A DNA stretch of 64,000 nt from Epiperipatus broadwayi (GCA_028023455.1 JAQFVV010006232.1:372001-436000), one strand, 5' to 3'; positions 1-11,439 are shown, counted from the first letter of the stretch. Notes: generated from the letters alone by a model not told the origin. Translations and numbers: made by a program.

Positions 1-910
1 GAAATAGATATAGTAAGTTAATAATTTTTACACATATCTGAATTCAATAATTTTCATGTGCATATGAACTCAATTAAACAAAATATACTGTATGAATATT
101 TTGGCATTTCTTTTCACAAAATATTATTTGAGGGTCTATTTATCTATATTTCTAGTATACTTCAGTGATTTTATTACTTTGAATGTAGTAATATCAAATG
201 TTAAATTTAACAAGCCATTTTAAAAATACAGTATAATAATTCAGACATGCATAATAATACTTTTATTTTTATTATCTTTATTTACATATTATATTCATTA
301 CTAAAATTTCTTACATTGCTTCTAATCCAGCATTATTGTTTTAACCATTTTAAATTAATGATATTCTCTCTGTTTACTAGAAATCTGGTTTAAGTTAGTT
401 AATATTTTATTAATTACTAATATATAAAATGGCTAATGTTTATCATCCCTTCTAAGAAATGAATAAATTAGAATCATTAGTAAACTCTTCACACAATCTG
501 TGAAAGCACATGAAATGGTGATCATGTGAAGAATCATTCATGTTTTAAGTTTTGGTTTTATTTTATTTTATATGAAATTAATAATTTTTACTTATTATTT
601 ATAACAAGTATATTTGTAAAAAGTTTGGCTAGAATATTCAATTTTTAAAAACTGGTGGGCTTAAGTATTTAGTTCTTTTTATGGTAATAATCTTTTTATG
701 TCTATGACTCTCTTATTACATTAATTAATGAATTTAATTGCATTGTATGAATTTAGATAACTCACAAATAATATTTCTTATTTTGGAACACCAATATATC
801 AGGTTATGCAAGATTTCTCACAATTGTCATGTCTATAAGAATATTTGATATAGATGGTTGTTTTTTTCTGTTCATACAGCAAAAACAAATATACTTCTAC
901 ATTATAAATC
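1..910. other. AT-rich DNA without a recognisable gene
   Basis: No open reading frame of convincing composition is present; stops are dense in all frames. At about 512-529 there is an 18-base exact match to part of the hammerhead-bearing repeat at about 30392-30410 (the shared block contains the palindrome TGATCA), but flanking similarity is too weak to call a copy. Otherwise only A/T runs are seen. Confidence 0.5.
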
Positions 911-1030
911 TTATTATTATTATTTTTTTCTTATGTGCCATAGCATCAGCTGGGAAGCGAACCCGCTAACTCGGGACAACTGCTTGTAAAGCAGCTGCCA
1001 CTGACCTCTTGACCACCAATGCTTGACAAA
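911..1030 (-). mobile_element. tRNA-like short retroposon (copy a)
   Basis: On the minus strand this is a roughly 90-base tRNA-like unit. It has an A-box-like segment (TGGTGGTCAAGAGG), an anticodon-arm-like stem whose seven-base loop is TTTACAA (central triplet TAC, as in valine tRNA), and a B-box-like GGGTTCGCTTCCC. It ends in an A-rich then (ATT)n tail, which appears on the plus strand as (TTA)n plus a T run at 911-930. A 13-base direct repeat, AAATCTTATTATT, flanks it at 906-918 and 1028-1040, as expected of a target-site duplication made by LINE machinery. It is probably transcribed by RNA polymerase III, if at all. It could be a SINE family with no body or a tRNA retropseudogene; the four related copies in this window favour a SINE family. 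Confidence 0.75.
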
Positions 1031-1040
1031 TCTTATTATT

Positions 1041-2465
1041 GTATTTTTATTAAAATAGAAGAAGCATTTCCAAAACTGAGTAGAATGGAATGTCATTGGT
1101 AAATTGTTTGAAAATATGATGACTAAGTAACCAACCTTAAAACTTCTCTTCTTTGGTTGCCAGTTCACTTGATCAATTACTGATATATCTAATATTTCCA
1201 CATTGATGTTTAAGCAACTTTTTAGGATTTAAATTATATAAGAGTTTCTAATATTTACTAAACAATACATTATTAGATTCTAACTTTAATTTCATTCAAT
1301 TTTTGACTATAGTCTTTCACATAAAAGATAATTTTCTAACTTTTTTATTTATTTATAATGCAGAAAATTAAGATATATTTTTTCTTATAAGTTCATAATT
1401 TGTTATAAATCATTAAATTTTTTTTATCACATGAAGAATAAAAATTTTCATTTTAAAATATATGTCATATCCATATCAGAACTGAAACTTAAAAAGAAGT
1501 GTATTTGCTCATTATTGTTTTATTCTAGTTTTCTTAAATTTTTAAAAAGAAAATTGTTCCAAAATATAAACAAATTTATTGATTTATTTTTTTTAAAAGT
1601 AAGTTTAATATTTTATATATTTTAGTATTGAATTTTATTATATGTTTTTATGTATTCCTGCAAACAAAATATTTTGTTATAATAAAAACAAAAGAGACGG
1701 ATTTTTTAAAATATTGATAATATTTTAATTTCTTTCTTTTTTTATTATTATAAAATAAACTTTATTAATAGAAAATGATATACAAATACTAACATATATA
1801 CAGAAGAAAAAAATTACATGACATATCCTTACATAACTTATAAAAATATAATCATTATGTCTAGTGTTTGAGGGCAGATGAAAATGATTCAGTTTTATGT
1901 AGATAAATGTACAATTTAAATGCTTCTAAAATAATATACAACTAAGAAAAATATTGTTCTGCCAAATTTTGCTCATAGTACTTCTAAGAAATATTCTAGA
2001 GAATATAACATGTATTATATTATCTTTATTATTTTTTAAAGAACATTGTATTTTTTGTTGTCAAAAATTACAGACCAGCGAGCAAGCCACATGCTTATAA
2101 GAGTATAAACAATTACTGCGGCATTATAAGAATGAAAAAATTTGATTTTTTTCTTGAGCAATTGTTTAAGATTAATTATCTGAATGTAAAATACAAAGTG
2201 TCATAAAAATGAGAAGTATGGACAGGTTTGAAAAACGTGTATCATATCTTCTGGATGATTATTATATATGACACATGGGATCCAGATTTAATTTAAAATG
2301 GTTAATGAGAAAGATTTTGGTAGGAATTATGCCAAGATATAAATTAAATAAAAATTTCAACCATGATTGATGAACACACATATTTTGGAATCTGGTAAAT
2401 GTTTTAGCAATTGGAAGGCTTGACCATATATGTCTGTTAATATATATATATATTACGAAGAAATC
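1041..2465. other. AT-rich DNA, no gene seen
   Basis: Only short, low-complexity reading frames occur here, such as a 64-residue Phe/Lys/Ile-rich frame at 1431-1625 that is best explained by base composition. I see no conserved motif, RNA gene or repeat copy in this stretch. Confidence 0.45.
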
Positions 2466-2469
2466 AAGT

Positions 2470-2528
2470 CATATATCACCTCACTGAGGAATCCAGTAGC
2501 TGAAACTGGTCTGGGGTTGGGGATATTC
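2470..2528 (+). ncRNA. Hammerhead ribozyme relic (type I-like)
   Basis: The core elements appear in order: CTGAGGA at 2484-2490 (position 7 of the core is G, a tolerated position), then GAAA at 2502-2505, a minimal helix III (AC-TG-GT) and the cleavage triplet GTC ending at 2511. The strands of helix I pair as ACCTCA (2478-2483) with TGGGGT (2512-2517), and an outer ATATC/GATAT pairing is possible. Helix II (2491-2501) pairs poorly, so activity is doubtful. The sequence resembles the better hammerheads at 30645 and 32662, so it is probably an old copy of a related retroelement. It lies about 50 bases outside the LTR element at 2580. Confidence 0.4.
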
Positions 2529-2579
2529 TGAAAAGCTTATTAAGAGCTATTTGCAAGCTCATTATATAATATCTATATA

Positions 2580-4320
2580 TTGAAGCGGCTCAGAGAAAAT
2601 TGCTCTGATTATATTTTTTAAATTTCAATTTTAACTCAGGCAGCATTTCCAATATGGCAAAAGACTGGTCCTTCAAGCAGAACAGTATAATACCACTGAT
2701 AGATAAAACATCAGCAGTATGTATAACCAGATCATAATCATATTTCTAGGCTACAGCACTTATTGACTGCTACATTCAAACTCTTGCCATCTAGTGCACT
2801 TTATTTTGTTTTGAGGGTTAACCTCAGGCACCAGCTAACAACAGGTTTTATAGTCAGCATGTTCCAGACAGGTACATAATCCAACACTTTACATATCCCA
2901 AGCTAGCTCCTTTTCTCAATTGTGAAGGGGAAATCTTTGGCACACTTGCCCAACCCTTATAGTTATTTATAAATTAAGCTATTAGTGATGCAGTTCTAAA
3001 AGAGAGAATCAATCAAACAACAATTAGAGCAAAGAAAGATTTATTTTTATGCACAGACATAATTATAACACAATATAATAAAAATTTACATATGCGACAT
3101 TAAAGATTACATTGGCTGTAACTATGAGAGTTCATTAAAGTTCCTTTCATTCACATATATGTGTAGATATTTATAATGGGTGAAAAAGAATTATATTTAT
3201 CTAGGATTTAGAATAATGCACCACAATTTCATGGATTCAGTTTCTTGCTTGTTTCCTTATTTGTTGACTACCAACCAGTTGGCCTTTGATTTCCATCAAT
3301 GGTTTCTCGCTTCTTTTTGATTCTTCAAATTTACAATGAAGAGAGAGAGATTATCGCCAGTTCACAGGTTAAAATGCAAGCATTTGTTTTAGGTGGAGAA
3401 CATCTGATGATACTGAGAACTCAGGATTGAAGGCTAGCTGAACACTTCTAGAGTTCTTTAGCACCATATATTGCTAAGTCAGCTTTCAATGAAGACAGGT
3501 CAATGAACATGCATACTAGAAATGTGGATAGTTTTTTTGGTTAACATCTCTCATTTAATTTTTTTACTAGTAATACTGCAGTGTTGAATAATAATTTGAT
3601 TGCATCTGAATAACAATCTCACTGGGAATTATATATATTTCTTATCTCTTTTGTCTTTTATATTTCTCCCTCTCATTGTTTTGTCTTTATCGTCCTCATA
3701 TCAAGTTTAAATAATTTTATATTTTTTATCTTAATCCTCCTTCCAGATTCATCTACAGTCACATTAGGATTAATTTTTGCATTCTTTGGTTATCTAATCT
3801 CATTTTGAGATTAATCTACTTTTCTTGATAAGATAGTGTATGTGCATTTCTATTTTTTTAAATTACTTCAACTGGGAGTTATCTTTTCATTGATCAGACA
3901 AGTAATCTTTAATAAATTGCAATTTTAAAAGTTTTCTTTTTTACAAATTGTATTTTTAGTCTGATTTCATTTTTACATTTATTTGTTATTTTCCTTTTTT
4001 TTTTCATCCATACATTTTTTTTAATTTATAAAAAGAGAGACCTAGTTTTAACTTTTATTTAAGAATTATCCCCCCTCTCCACTCACTCTTTAATACTAAA
4101 ACTTTCTTTTATTTTTTGAAAAAAAAAAAAGGTGAAGCAATACTTTCATTTTTGCAAATTTGCATTTGTTAGGAAAAAAAATTCTTAGAAACATATTTTT
4201 CTTTCTATTTTACTATTTTCACTTTTTTTAAAAATTAATTTGATCATTTATTTTTAAATGATTATATATGTAACCCAGGATATATGTGTTTTTTTAACAT
4301 ATATATTCACCAGTGGTACC
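2580..4320 (-). repeat. 3' LTR of the Gypsy-type element
   Basis: This aligns along its length with 8881-10510. Matching landmarks include TCAGAGAAAATTGC near the start, the CTTGCTTGTTTCCTTA block at 3244/9484, and CCAGTGGTAC at the end. On the minus strand the LTR should begin TGTACCACTGG; the terminal T is replaced by G here (C at 4320), whereas the other LTR keeps it. The copy is about 110 bases longer than the other because of indels. Confidence 0.85.
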
Positions 4321-4331
4321 CCCCCTCCAGT
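4320..4331 (-). promoter_or_regulatory. Polypurine tract of the Gypsy-type element
   Basis: On the plus strand the 3' LTR is followed directly by a run of C and then TCC. On the minus strand this is GGA followed by a G run right before the LTR, the position and composition of a polypurine tract priming second-strand synthesis. Confidence 0.75.
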
Positions 4332-4334
4332 TTG

Positions 4335-5035
4335 AGAGATAAAATGCATCAAACCGACCATTGTATTTCTAATAATTTATTTATTTTTTATACAAAATTC
4401 TGTTTATTTTACTTATTTAAGTTTGTTCTTATTACCATCTATTTATCCTCTTAAAAAATGTTTACTTTGTTTCATTTCCATTATTAACACTCAAAAAAAA
4501 AACATTTTCTTGTATTTCATTTTTTCCACTTTACTTTTCAACACAAAAACATTTTTATTTTATTAATGTTATTTCCATTCTCCATGTAATCCAGGTATTT
4601 GTCTATTTTTCATTTACTACAAATCTGACCAACTACTGTAGCTTTTCTTAACATTTGTCAGGTGGCTCCCTTCTCTGTTATCAACCTCAGTGATCAAATA
4701 TTGTAAGTTCATTTTTTCTCCACACCCTTGCGATGACAAATGCATTGTTGTCATATTTGCTTATTACCACATATGGACCATCGTAGATTAGTTGAAACTT
4801 TTTATACCTATGTTTTTCTGGGTGGCTAACATGATTAATTCTTATCATAACATTGTTTCATATCATAAATTCATCCTTTGCCTTCCTTTGCTTCCTCTGC
4901 CTTAACTCACCCACTTTCTTTAGCTTAATCCATGTTTGTCTAGTATCCCTTTTTAAACTACAGGGCCCATCTGGATAAGGTATGTTTTTTCCAAAATGAA
5001 GCTATACAGGTTCAAACCCTGTATATTTATTTTTT
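4335..5035 (-). pseudogene. 3' internal region of the Gypsy element, no clear domain
   Basis: This lies between the polypurine tract and the integrase relic. The plus strand is T-rich, and the minus-strand frames are short and broken. The part next to the integrase may be the decayed integrase C-terminus, but I cannot recognise residues with confidence. No envelope-like frame is visible. Confidence 0.4.
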
Positions 5036-5037
5036 GA

Positions 5038-5600
5038 CTAATTTATCATATTGATGATCTGTGAAATTTCTTTAACCAACCTTGGATGATTATTGTTTAT
5101 ATAAACTCTGAATAGTTGCCCTAATTCCTGCATGACCCACTCACATAGATTGGACTGCAGGTTATAAATAGACACGAGTATGTGTTTTATTTCCTGTCTC
5201 TCAATCCATTTCTTCCACTTCTCAGAAACGAATAGAGTTCCATAAATGGATATAATCTTATCAGGAACTCCAACAGTTTCAAAGTGCCACTGTTCCCACA
5301 CCCACATATTGTTTGCTTAGCATTTTCCCGAGACACTGGATATATGGCCACAAGTTTTGAAAATATATAAACTACTGCTAGATATCTCATTTTGTTAAAT
5401 GGTGGCAATGGTCTGTAAAAATCTATAGCCACTAAGCTATTAAGTTGTTGAGAGTAAATAGACATAAACAGACCTATTCTGGATGCATTAAATGGTTTTG
5501 TTTTCAAGCATACTTAACATTCATTTATAAAGTCCAGAATGACTCAACCAAGTCTCAATTTTATTTGCCCCATAGTGACCATACTTTTGATTAATATGAT
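5038..5600 (-). pseudogene. Integrase relic of the Gypsy-type element
   Basis: Minus-strand frames encode the retroviral-type integrase core fold in pieces. A fragment at 5187-5507 contains AIDFYRPLPPFNKMRYLAVV followed by FSKLVAIYPV, matching the first core strand with its catalytic Asp (IDF) and the conserved FSKL. A second frame at 5038-5307 continues with VPDKIISIYGTLFVSEKWK, where the second catalytic Asp (normally SDxGxxF) has become Tyr (SIYGTLF). It then runs ILVSIYNLQSNLCEWVMQEL, where the catalytic Glu position of the PQSNxxER motif is not clearly kept. Upstream, near 5540-5600, a HINxKYGHYGANK-like segment recalls the zinc-binding N-terminal domain. Catalytic residues are lost and the two pieces are in different frames, so it is non-functional. 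Confidence 0.85.
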
Positions 5601-5604
5601 CCAC

Positions 5605-6440
5605 TATTTATCTTTTTTTTTCATTTTTATATTGTACCCCCCCCCCCTTTTAAAGCAATGGCACATTCTATCTCTCCATAATGGATTATTTCTCCTTTCT
5701 TTTATGGGTTGATGCCACAGGTATTTCATTATCTGCCTGCAGTTAGAGTCTTCTCTTTGTCATTTCTTTAATCTATGGAGATCATTTTCTACAGCCTCAT
5801 ATCCATCTACTTCCATTGTAGCAATATATATGTCATCACAGCTTAAATGCTGTTGGACCTGTGATGCTGAATAATGGCTTAATGTGTATGCTACTACATT
5901 TTCATTCCCTTGACAATATTTTACCCTATAGTTAAATTTTTGGAAGAATAACCTCCATATTATCAGTCAACTGTTTGTAAGGAAGCTATGGTTTAAGAAT
6001 TTGAGGGAAAATGTTTTGGAACGCCCACTGATTACTAAAGCTTCCTTTTTGGTTACTATGTAGTTTATTTCAGGGTCCTTAAATAAATGGCTAATAAGAA
6101 AAGGACCCCTTGCTGCCCCCTTTCTGGGATTTGAAGAAATGTAGCTGCCAATCCAATCCCACTACTATTAGTTTGTATGAAAAATGGCTTGCTGAAATCG
6201 GGATATGAACAACCTGACCTCTATAAATCTTGGTTTTCCCATTTTGAAAACTGAAATCATGCTGTTCCATTCACACCCATAGCCTTCCTTTTTTAGCAAG
6301 TGCAATAGTGTCTCCATATCAAAGAAATTTTTTTATAAAACTGGTTTGAAAAGTTACATAACCCTAAAAAGGATTAGTTGAATATTTTGAGGATGCAGTT
6401 GAATTCCTTTCCCACTTATTATGTGACCTAAAAATTTTAC
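5605..6440 (-). pseudogene. RNase H and connection relic of the Gypsy element
   Basis: On the minus strand near 6100-6200 a frame reads KPFFIQTNSSGIGLAATFLQ, which aligns with the LTR-element RNase H start, usually a TDAS-type motif followed by G(I/L)GA. The catalytic Asp is replaced by Asn (QTNSSG). Further fragments follow, heavily interrupted by stops. A run of C at about 5637-5648 breaks the region further. Assignment rests on order (between RT and integrase) and this one motif. Confidence 0.7.
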
Positions 6441-6441
6441 C

Positions 6442-7094
6442 TTAGCTGTCATTAAATTGCTTTTCTTTAAGTTTATTTTGATTCCCTTTTATGTACACTC
6501 TTGCAACAGCTGCTTCAATTGAGCAAAATGCTCTTCTACACTCTCTGATGTTAAGGTCATTGACATACATCACTAAATTTTTTGATTTCATCCAATAATA
6601 CTTAATCCAAACACCATAGTTGCCCCATACCACTATTTTTTAAACCAAATAGTATCCAGTTAAAGTTGTAAGCATGCCAATTATACCAAAATGCAGTGTA
6701 TTTTCAATCGCTGGGATGTAACTTAATCTGCGAGTATCTGCCACTCAGATTGAATGTTGAAAATATCTTTTTATTATGAAATTTTATCAAAAATTCTTAT
6801 ATAGGAAGAGGAGCATTTGTGTCAAGGATAGTTATTTTATTTAATTGTCTTTTGTCCAAACAAATTACAGTTACAATAGAGTTGTTAAAAGGTGATGAGC
6901 ATTTGGATATGATTACCCCATTTTAGCATTTTATCTATCTGTTCTTCTACCTCCTCCCTGTATTGAAGTAGAATAGGATATGCCCTAGTCTGATATTGTT
7001 GATCTTTCATGAGTTTTATTCTATGCTCATACCCTTGAATTACTCCAGGGATTTCTGAAAAAACATTTTCATACTCATTCAGCACTTGCCCCAA
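6442..7094 (-). pseudogene. Reverse transcriptase relic of the Gypsy element
   Basis: The minus-strand frame at 6885-7094 encodes a typical start of Ty3/Gypsy RT: VFSEIPGVIQGYEHRIKL, then RAYPI, then YREEVEEQIDKMLKWG. This is the conserved segment that precedes the fingers domain. The frame at 6442-6633 contains MYVNDLNI, equivalent to the catalytic YVDDLLI box with the first Asp changed to Asn. The stretch between carries stops. A retroviral-type protease tail lies just upstream, near 7195-7335 on the plus-strand numbering, where a minus frame reads VILRSDFMHMASCVLDY, equivalent to the conserved (I/L)G(T/M)DFL block. The polymerase cannot be functional. Confidence 0.85.
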
Positions 7095-7603
7095 TCACCT
7101 TCTTTGATAGTTATTTATAAATTTAGATTCCTTTACCTTTTTGCATACTTGTTTTTACTCCCACATTTTATATACAGCATGCCCTAGTGGATCTATACAT
7201 TTTGTCTGATGTAAACATTAGTGCTTTATCATTTAATTTTATTTGATTTAGTTTATAATCCAACACACAACTGGCCATATGCATAAAGTCTGATCTCAGT
7301 ATGACTTCATGGATTAGTCCCTCAAAGATAAACAATTCATGACTATACTCTTTCTATGGGACACCAATTTTGCCTTTTTACTATTGACCATACTAAGATA
7401 TATTGTTTTAACAACAAAATTTTAATGTTAGGGTTGACCTGGCTCATTCTTTTAAATATATCCTGTGACATTATCCGAGTTAAGAAAAGCACTCGTTATC
7501 ATCCCTTCTAATATTTTTACTTTCAGACAATGCTGGAGTGCCATTATTGGCTCTCTTTCTTTCCAGCTGCATATTAAGTTTGCCACCTGCAAATGACTCT
7601 CTT

Positions 7604-8155
7604 CTACCATATATTACCATCTTTTTTATTCTTTCTCTCATTCTTTAATTTGTTATATTTCCTATCATGATTTCTATTCCAATCCCTTTTATAAGAATAA
7701 TATTTCATACTACTTCTTTGTCTGTCTATTTCCCTCTCCCTATTCTCCTTAATTTGTCTACCACTGTCAAATGTTCTAAGTAACTTGGCTATCTGCTCCA
7801 CAGTTTTCCATTCTGTTCCAATTAATATATTAAGGAAACTGCATCTTACAATATGAACAATTTGCTATTTAGATAATAGATTTGCCATTATTGACCTTAA
7901 CTTCACCATTTGTCAGTGAAAATGTGATAAACAGTTCCCCAGGCTATTATGTGTCCTGCACCATTGGTACTTGATGTTCTCTTGATATTTTTCACTCCAA
8001 TAATTTGCCAATAATGACCGCTTATATTTTCCAAATGTCACATGTCTTGAGAATAAAGAATCCCACCAGAATTGTGCATTACCTTGAATATGACTATGAG
8101 GTATAGTGACCATGGCTTCCTCACTCAATTTTTTTAATGCAAAGTAACACTCCAA
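7604..8155 (-). pseudogene. Gag relic of the Gypsy-type element
   Basis: Two minus-strand frames make up this call. The upstream one (7913-8155) contains a capsid-like patch, MVTIPHSHIQGNAQFWWDSL, similar in layout to the LxGxAxxWW segment seen in Gypsy Gag proteins, followed by KYQ/EF-like residues. The next frame (7604-7801) is very basic and hydrophilic with Arg/Lys/Asn runs, like a nucleocapsid region, but no CCHC zinc knuckle is recognisable. The position directly inside the 5' LTR and upstream of protease/RT supports Gag. Stops and a frameshift separate the pieces. Confidence 0.65.
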
Positions 8156-8159
8156 GCTG

Positions 8160-8880
8160 TTAAGGAGTTCATTAGGAGACTCCCTGTATACCTCAAAATC
8201 ATTTTAATTTTTAAAAAGTGATTTACTGTATTTAAGTCCATTTAGATATGCTACATCTATGTACACTTTCCAGTTCATTTTCTAATCTACCTACTCTCTA
8301 CAAGCTTCTCCATATATAGTATGCCTTCTGTTATTTTCCTATCCTGTCATCATGCTATATTCATTTCCAACTCCCACCATTTTTATTTCTTTTCTTAGCA
8401 TTTCTGTGTCTTTCCATTCTTTCCTCTTGCAATCTTATTCGTTCTTTTATGTCTATATTATTTTGTATCCCCATTTCTGTTTTGGCTCTATTACCAGATT
8501 AATAATTTTCTTTTTACTAATCTTTATAACACAAATTTTATTTTACTTGATTTTATTTTTAAATATTTTACTCAAATAAAGTGTTTGACCCCCTCCAAAC
8601 CCCTAAGGCCTTTCTAATTCCCACCTTACCATCAATACCCCTAATATGTATAAAAATATGTATATCTCTCTAATCTCTCCTTTTTATTTACATTTTACTA
8701 TTTAATATTATAATTTGTTTGCTTTGATCTATTCTCTTTTCATACTGCTCACCAATTTTAATGTTTATTATACAATTTGGCATTTATTTAGAATTTGGCT
8801 TTGAAATTTTTAATTTTAACTTCATGATTTTAATTACTCTGGTACTTTGTGGTACTTTGACACTCATCTTGGAAAGCCAA
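8160..8880 (-). other. 5' untranslated leader of the Gypsy element
   Basis: This is T-rich on the plus strand, with no coding potential that I trust. At its right edge the minus strand begins TTGGCTTTCCAAGATG directly at the LTR border, so a TGG that could start a tRNA primer-binding site lies one base from the LTR. I cannot name the tRNA. Confidence 0.45.
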
Positions 8881-10510
8881 TTGAACTGTGTCAGAGAAAA
8901 TTGCTTTAATTATATTTTTTAAATCTTAATTTTAACTCAGGCTGCACTTTCACTATGGCAACAGATTAGCCCTTCAAGCAAATAATTATAATACCACAGA
9001 TATATAAAACATCAATGGTATCTATAAACAGACTAAGGTTATACTTTATGATCACATTTCCAGGCTATAGCACTTCTTGACTGCTAGATTCAAACCCCTG
9101 CCATCCAGAGCACTTTATTTGTTTTAAAGAATAGCCTCATGCATCAGAAAAACCCAGGTTATATAGTCAGCATGATCTGGATGACAGGTACATAATCCAA
9201 TGCTTGACATATCCCAAGCTAGCTTCTTTTCTCAATTATGAGAAGGGGAATCTTTGGCACCATTGCCCAACAAAGATTTATTTTTATGCACACACATAAT
9301 TATAACACAATATAATAAACATTTACATATGTGACATTAAAGATTACACTGGCTGTAACTCTATGAGAATTCATTAAAATTCCTTTCATTCACATATATG
9401 TGTATATATTTATAATGGTAGGAAAAGAATTATATTTACCTAGAATTTAGAATAGTGCATGATACTTTTATGGATTCAGTACCTTGCTTGTTTCCTTACT
9501 TGTTGACTACCAACCAGTTGGCTTTTGATTTCCATTGATGGTTTCTGTTTTTTTTTTTATTTTTCAGTTTACAGGTCACAATGCAAGCATTGTTTCCAGG
9601 TGGAGAACATCTGATGGTACTGAGGACTCAGGATCAAAGGCTAGCCAAACACTTCTAGTGTTTTTTAGCCCCGCATGTTGTTAGATCAGCCTTCGGTGAA
9701 GATATATTGATGAACCCATTTATTAGAAACATGGATAGTTTTTCTGGCCATCTTCTCTTTTTTAATTTTTTTAAAAGTAATACAGCAGTATTGAATAATA
9801 ATTTGATTGTGTCTGAATAAAAATATGACTGGGAATTATATATATTTCTTGTCTCTTTTGTCTTTTAGTTTTCTCTTTCTCATTGTTTTCTATTTATCAT
9901 CCTCAAATCAAGTTTAATTAATTTTATATTTATCTTAATTCTCCTTCCAGATTCACCTACTGTTTCCATTAGAATTAATTTTTGCATTCTTTGATTATCT
10001 AAACTCATTTCAAGATTAATCTACCTTTCTTGATAAGATAGTGTAGTGAGTTTCCCTTTTTTTAAATTAATTCAACTGGGAGTTAGCTTTTAAAGCTAAG
10101 TAAACTTTAATCAATTGCAATTTTAAGTTTTTTTTTTACAAATTATATTTTTAATCAGATTTCATTATTATTTTCCTATTTTTTTTCATCCATACATTTT
10201 TTTTAAAACATATAAAAAGGGGGAGCTAGTTTTAACTTTTACTTAAGAATTATCCCTCCCCCCCTACTCATTCTTTAATACTAAAACTTTCTTTTATTTT
10301 TTAAAAGAAAAAGGTGATGTAATATTTTCATTTTTGCAAGTTTGCATTTCTTAGAAAAAAAAACTTTAGAAACATATTATATATTTTTTTCTATTTTACT
10401 ATTCTCATTTTTGTAAAAAAATAATTTGATTATTTATATTTAAATGATTATATATGTAATGCAGAATATATGTGTTTTTTTTTTAAGCATATATATTTGC
10501 CAGTGGTACA
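8881..10510 (-). repeat. 5' LTR of the Gypsy-type element
   Basis: Direct repeat of 2580-4320. On the minus strand it starts TGTACCACTGG, keeping the canonical TG. Flanking ATATA at 10511-10515 matches 2575-2579. Divergence from its partner is visible in nearly every 60-base line, so the insertion is ancient. Confidence 0.85.
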
Positions 10511-10515
10511 ATATA

Positions 10516-11045
10516 ATTAAAACAACTAAAGATTTGATATTATAATTGTCCAACAGATCTGAATGCTCAGTAGCATGATAAAAAAGAATGACTTGCATAT
10601 GGAAATGCAACAATGATGTTATAGATGGTGGAATATCTTTTAGTATTGGATTAATTTAAGTTGTAATGTATATTTTAGCTCTAATATGGAAGACAAATGA
10701 TTGAATGCATATTGGATTAAGACTACTTTACAAATAAAAAAACAAGCACTTGTAATTGATAGAAAATAATCCCCAGATGTATGATTTTATTGTGGGCATG
10801 GTTCTGAGAAGATACATGCATGGACTATAATGGACAAGTATACTATCCAGAATAGCATTAAAATTATAAAGTTTTATTAGAAAATAAACAAATTTTTGGC
10901 AGAAGGATTTTAAAATATGTGCATCTATATATTAAGTTAAATGAATGAGATTACTCTACATTAAAGTATAATTAAAACAGCCTATTGATTTTTGCTACAC
11001 AAAATGATAAAGAAATATTGTAGGCTATTACATTTACAAATCTGC
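10516..11045. other. AT-rich DNA, no gene seen
   Basis: No coding, RNA or repeat signature is recognisable. It separates the Gypsy-type element from the tRNA-like inverted repeat. Confidence 0.45.
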
Positions 11046-11049
11046 TTCT

Positions 11050-11160
11050 AAATATAGGGGATTTGAATTCAGACCTTCAAACACCCTTCAATTATCTACA
11101 CTATTCCATACAACTGATACATATGACCACACACATGCAGAAAAAATAAATAATCACCAA
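11050..11160 (-). repeat. tRNA-like arm, inverted partner of 11316-11432
   Basis: This is the reverse complement of the 3' part of the repeat that ends at 11432. Shared blocks are GGGGATTTGAATTCAGACC (B-box-like on the minus strand), the ACTATTCCATACAACTGATA block and AATAATCACCAA. The two arms could form a stem of about 110 base pairs around a loop of about 155 bases. Confidence 0.75.
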
Positions 11161-11175
11161 TGATATGGATGGCTG

Positions 11176-11432
11176 AATAGTTAAAAATTGAAATAGATTG
11201 AAGTCTGTCCATTAAAGTGTGAAGATTTGCTATCTTAATATAAACTGGGCACTGATTATATATATGTATGGGAGATGATTTTCTGGACCAACTGATGAGT
11301 GCTAGAATACATATGTTGGTGATTATTTATCTTTTCTACATGTGTGTGGTCATGTGTATTGGTTGTATGGGATAGTGTGGATAGTTGAAGGGTGCTTAAA
11401 GGTCTGATTTCAAATCCCCTATATTTACAATT
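11176..11432 (+). mobile_element. Short retroposon with hammerhead-like core and tRNA-like 3' end (copy 1)
   Basis: This aligns with 50640-50905 over about 250 bases. Common blocks are CTGTCCATTAAAGT, GCTATCTTAATATAAA, ACTGATTATATATATGT and GGTGATTATTTATCTTTT. The 3' end resembles a tRNA gene: GATAGTGTGGATAGTTGAAGG (A-box-like) followed by GGTCTGATTTCAAATCCCC (B-box-like). In the middle (11287-11320) ACCAACTGATGA and TTGGT form the helix I strands and core start of a hammerhead, but helix II is shortened and the GAAA box has lost one A, so this copy is probably inactive. Similarity to the other copy stops just past the tRNA-like end. Confidence 0.65.
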
Positions 11433-11439
11433 AACCTCC

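Larger units (their letters stand above)
2580..10510 (-). mobile_element. Degenerate Ty3/Gypsy-type LTR retrotransposon
   Basis: Two diverged direct repeats (2580-4320 and 8881-10510) enclose about 4.5 kb of minus-strand gag-pol relics. The five bases ATATA occur immediately outside both ends (2575-2579 and 10511-10515), consistent with a target-site duplication. Read on the minus strand, the order is LTR, a primer-binding-site-like TGG at the LTR edge, Gag, protease, reverse transcriptase, RNase H, integrase, a G-rich polypurine tract (plus strand 4320-4331) and LTR. Integrase downstream of RNase H is the Ty3/Gypsy order. Every reading frame is interrupted by stops and frameshifts and the LTRs differ by many substitutions and indels, so the copy is old and inactive. 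The family is not identifiable without a search. Confidence 0.87.

Noticed and set aside
911-1030. Functional tRNA gene
   Set aside because: The unit has an A-rich tail and target duplications, the anticodon loop is not conserved between copies, and the acceptor stem does not close well.
3400-3425. CTGATGA in the LTR as a hammerhead core
   Set aside because: CTGATGATACTGAGAACTC lacks the GAAA box and the pairing of helix I; the partner LTR has CTGATGG.
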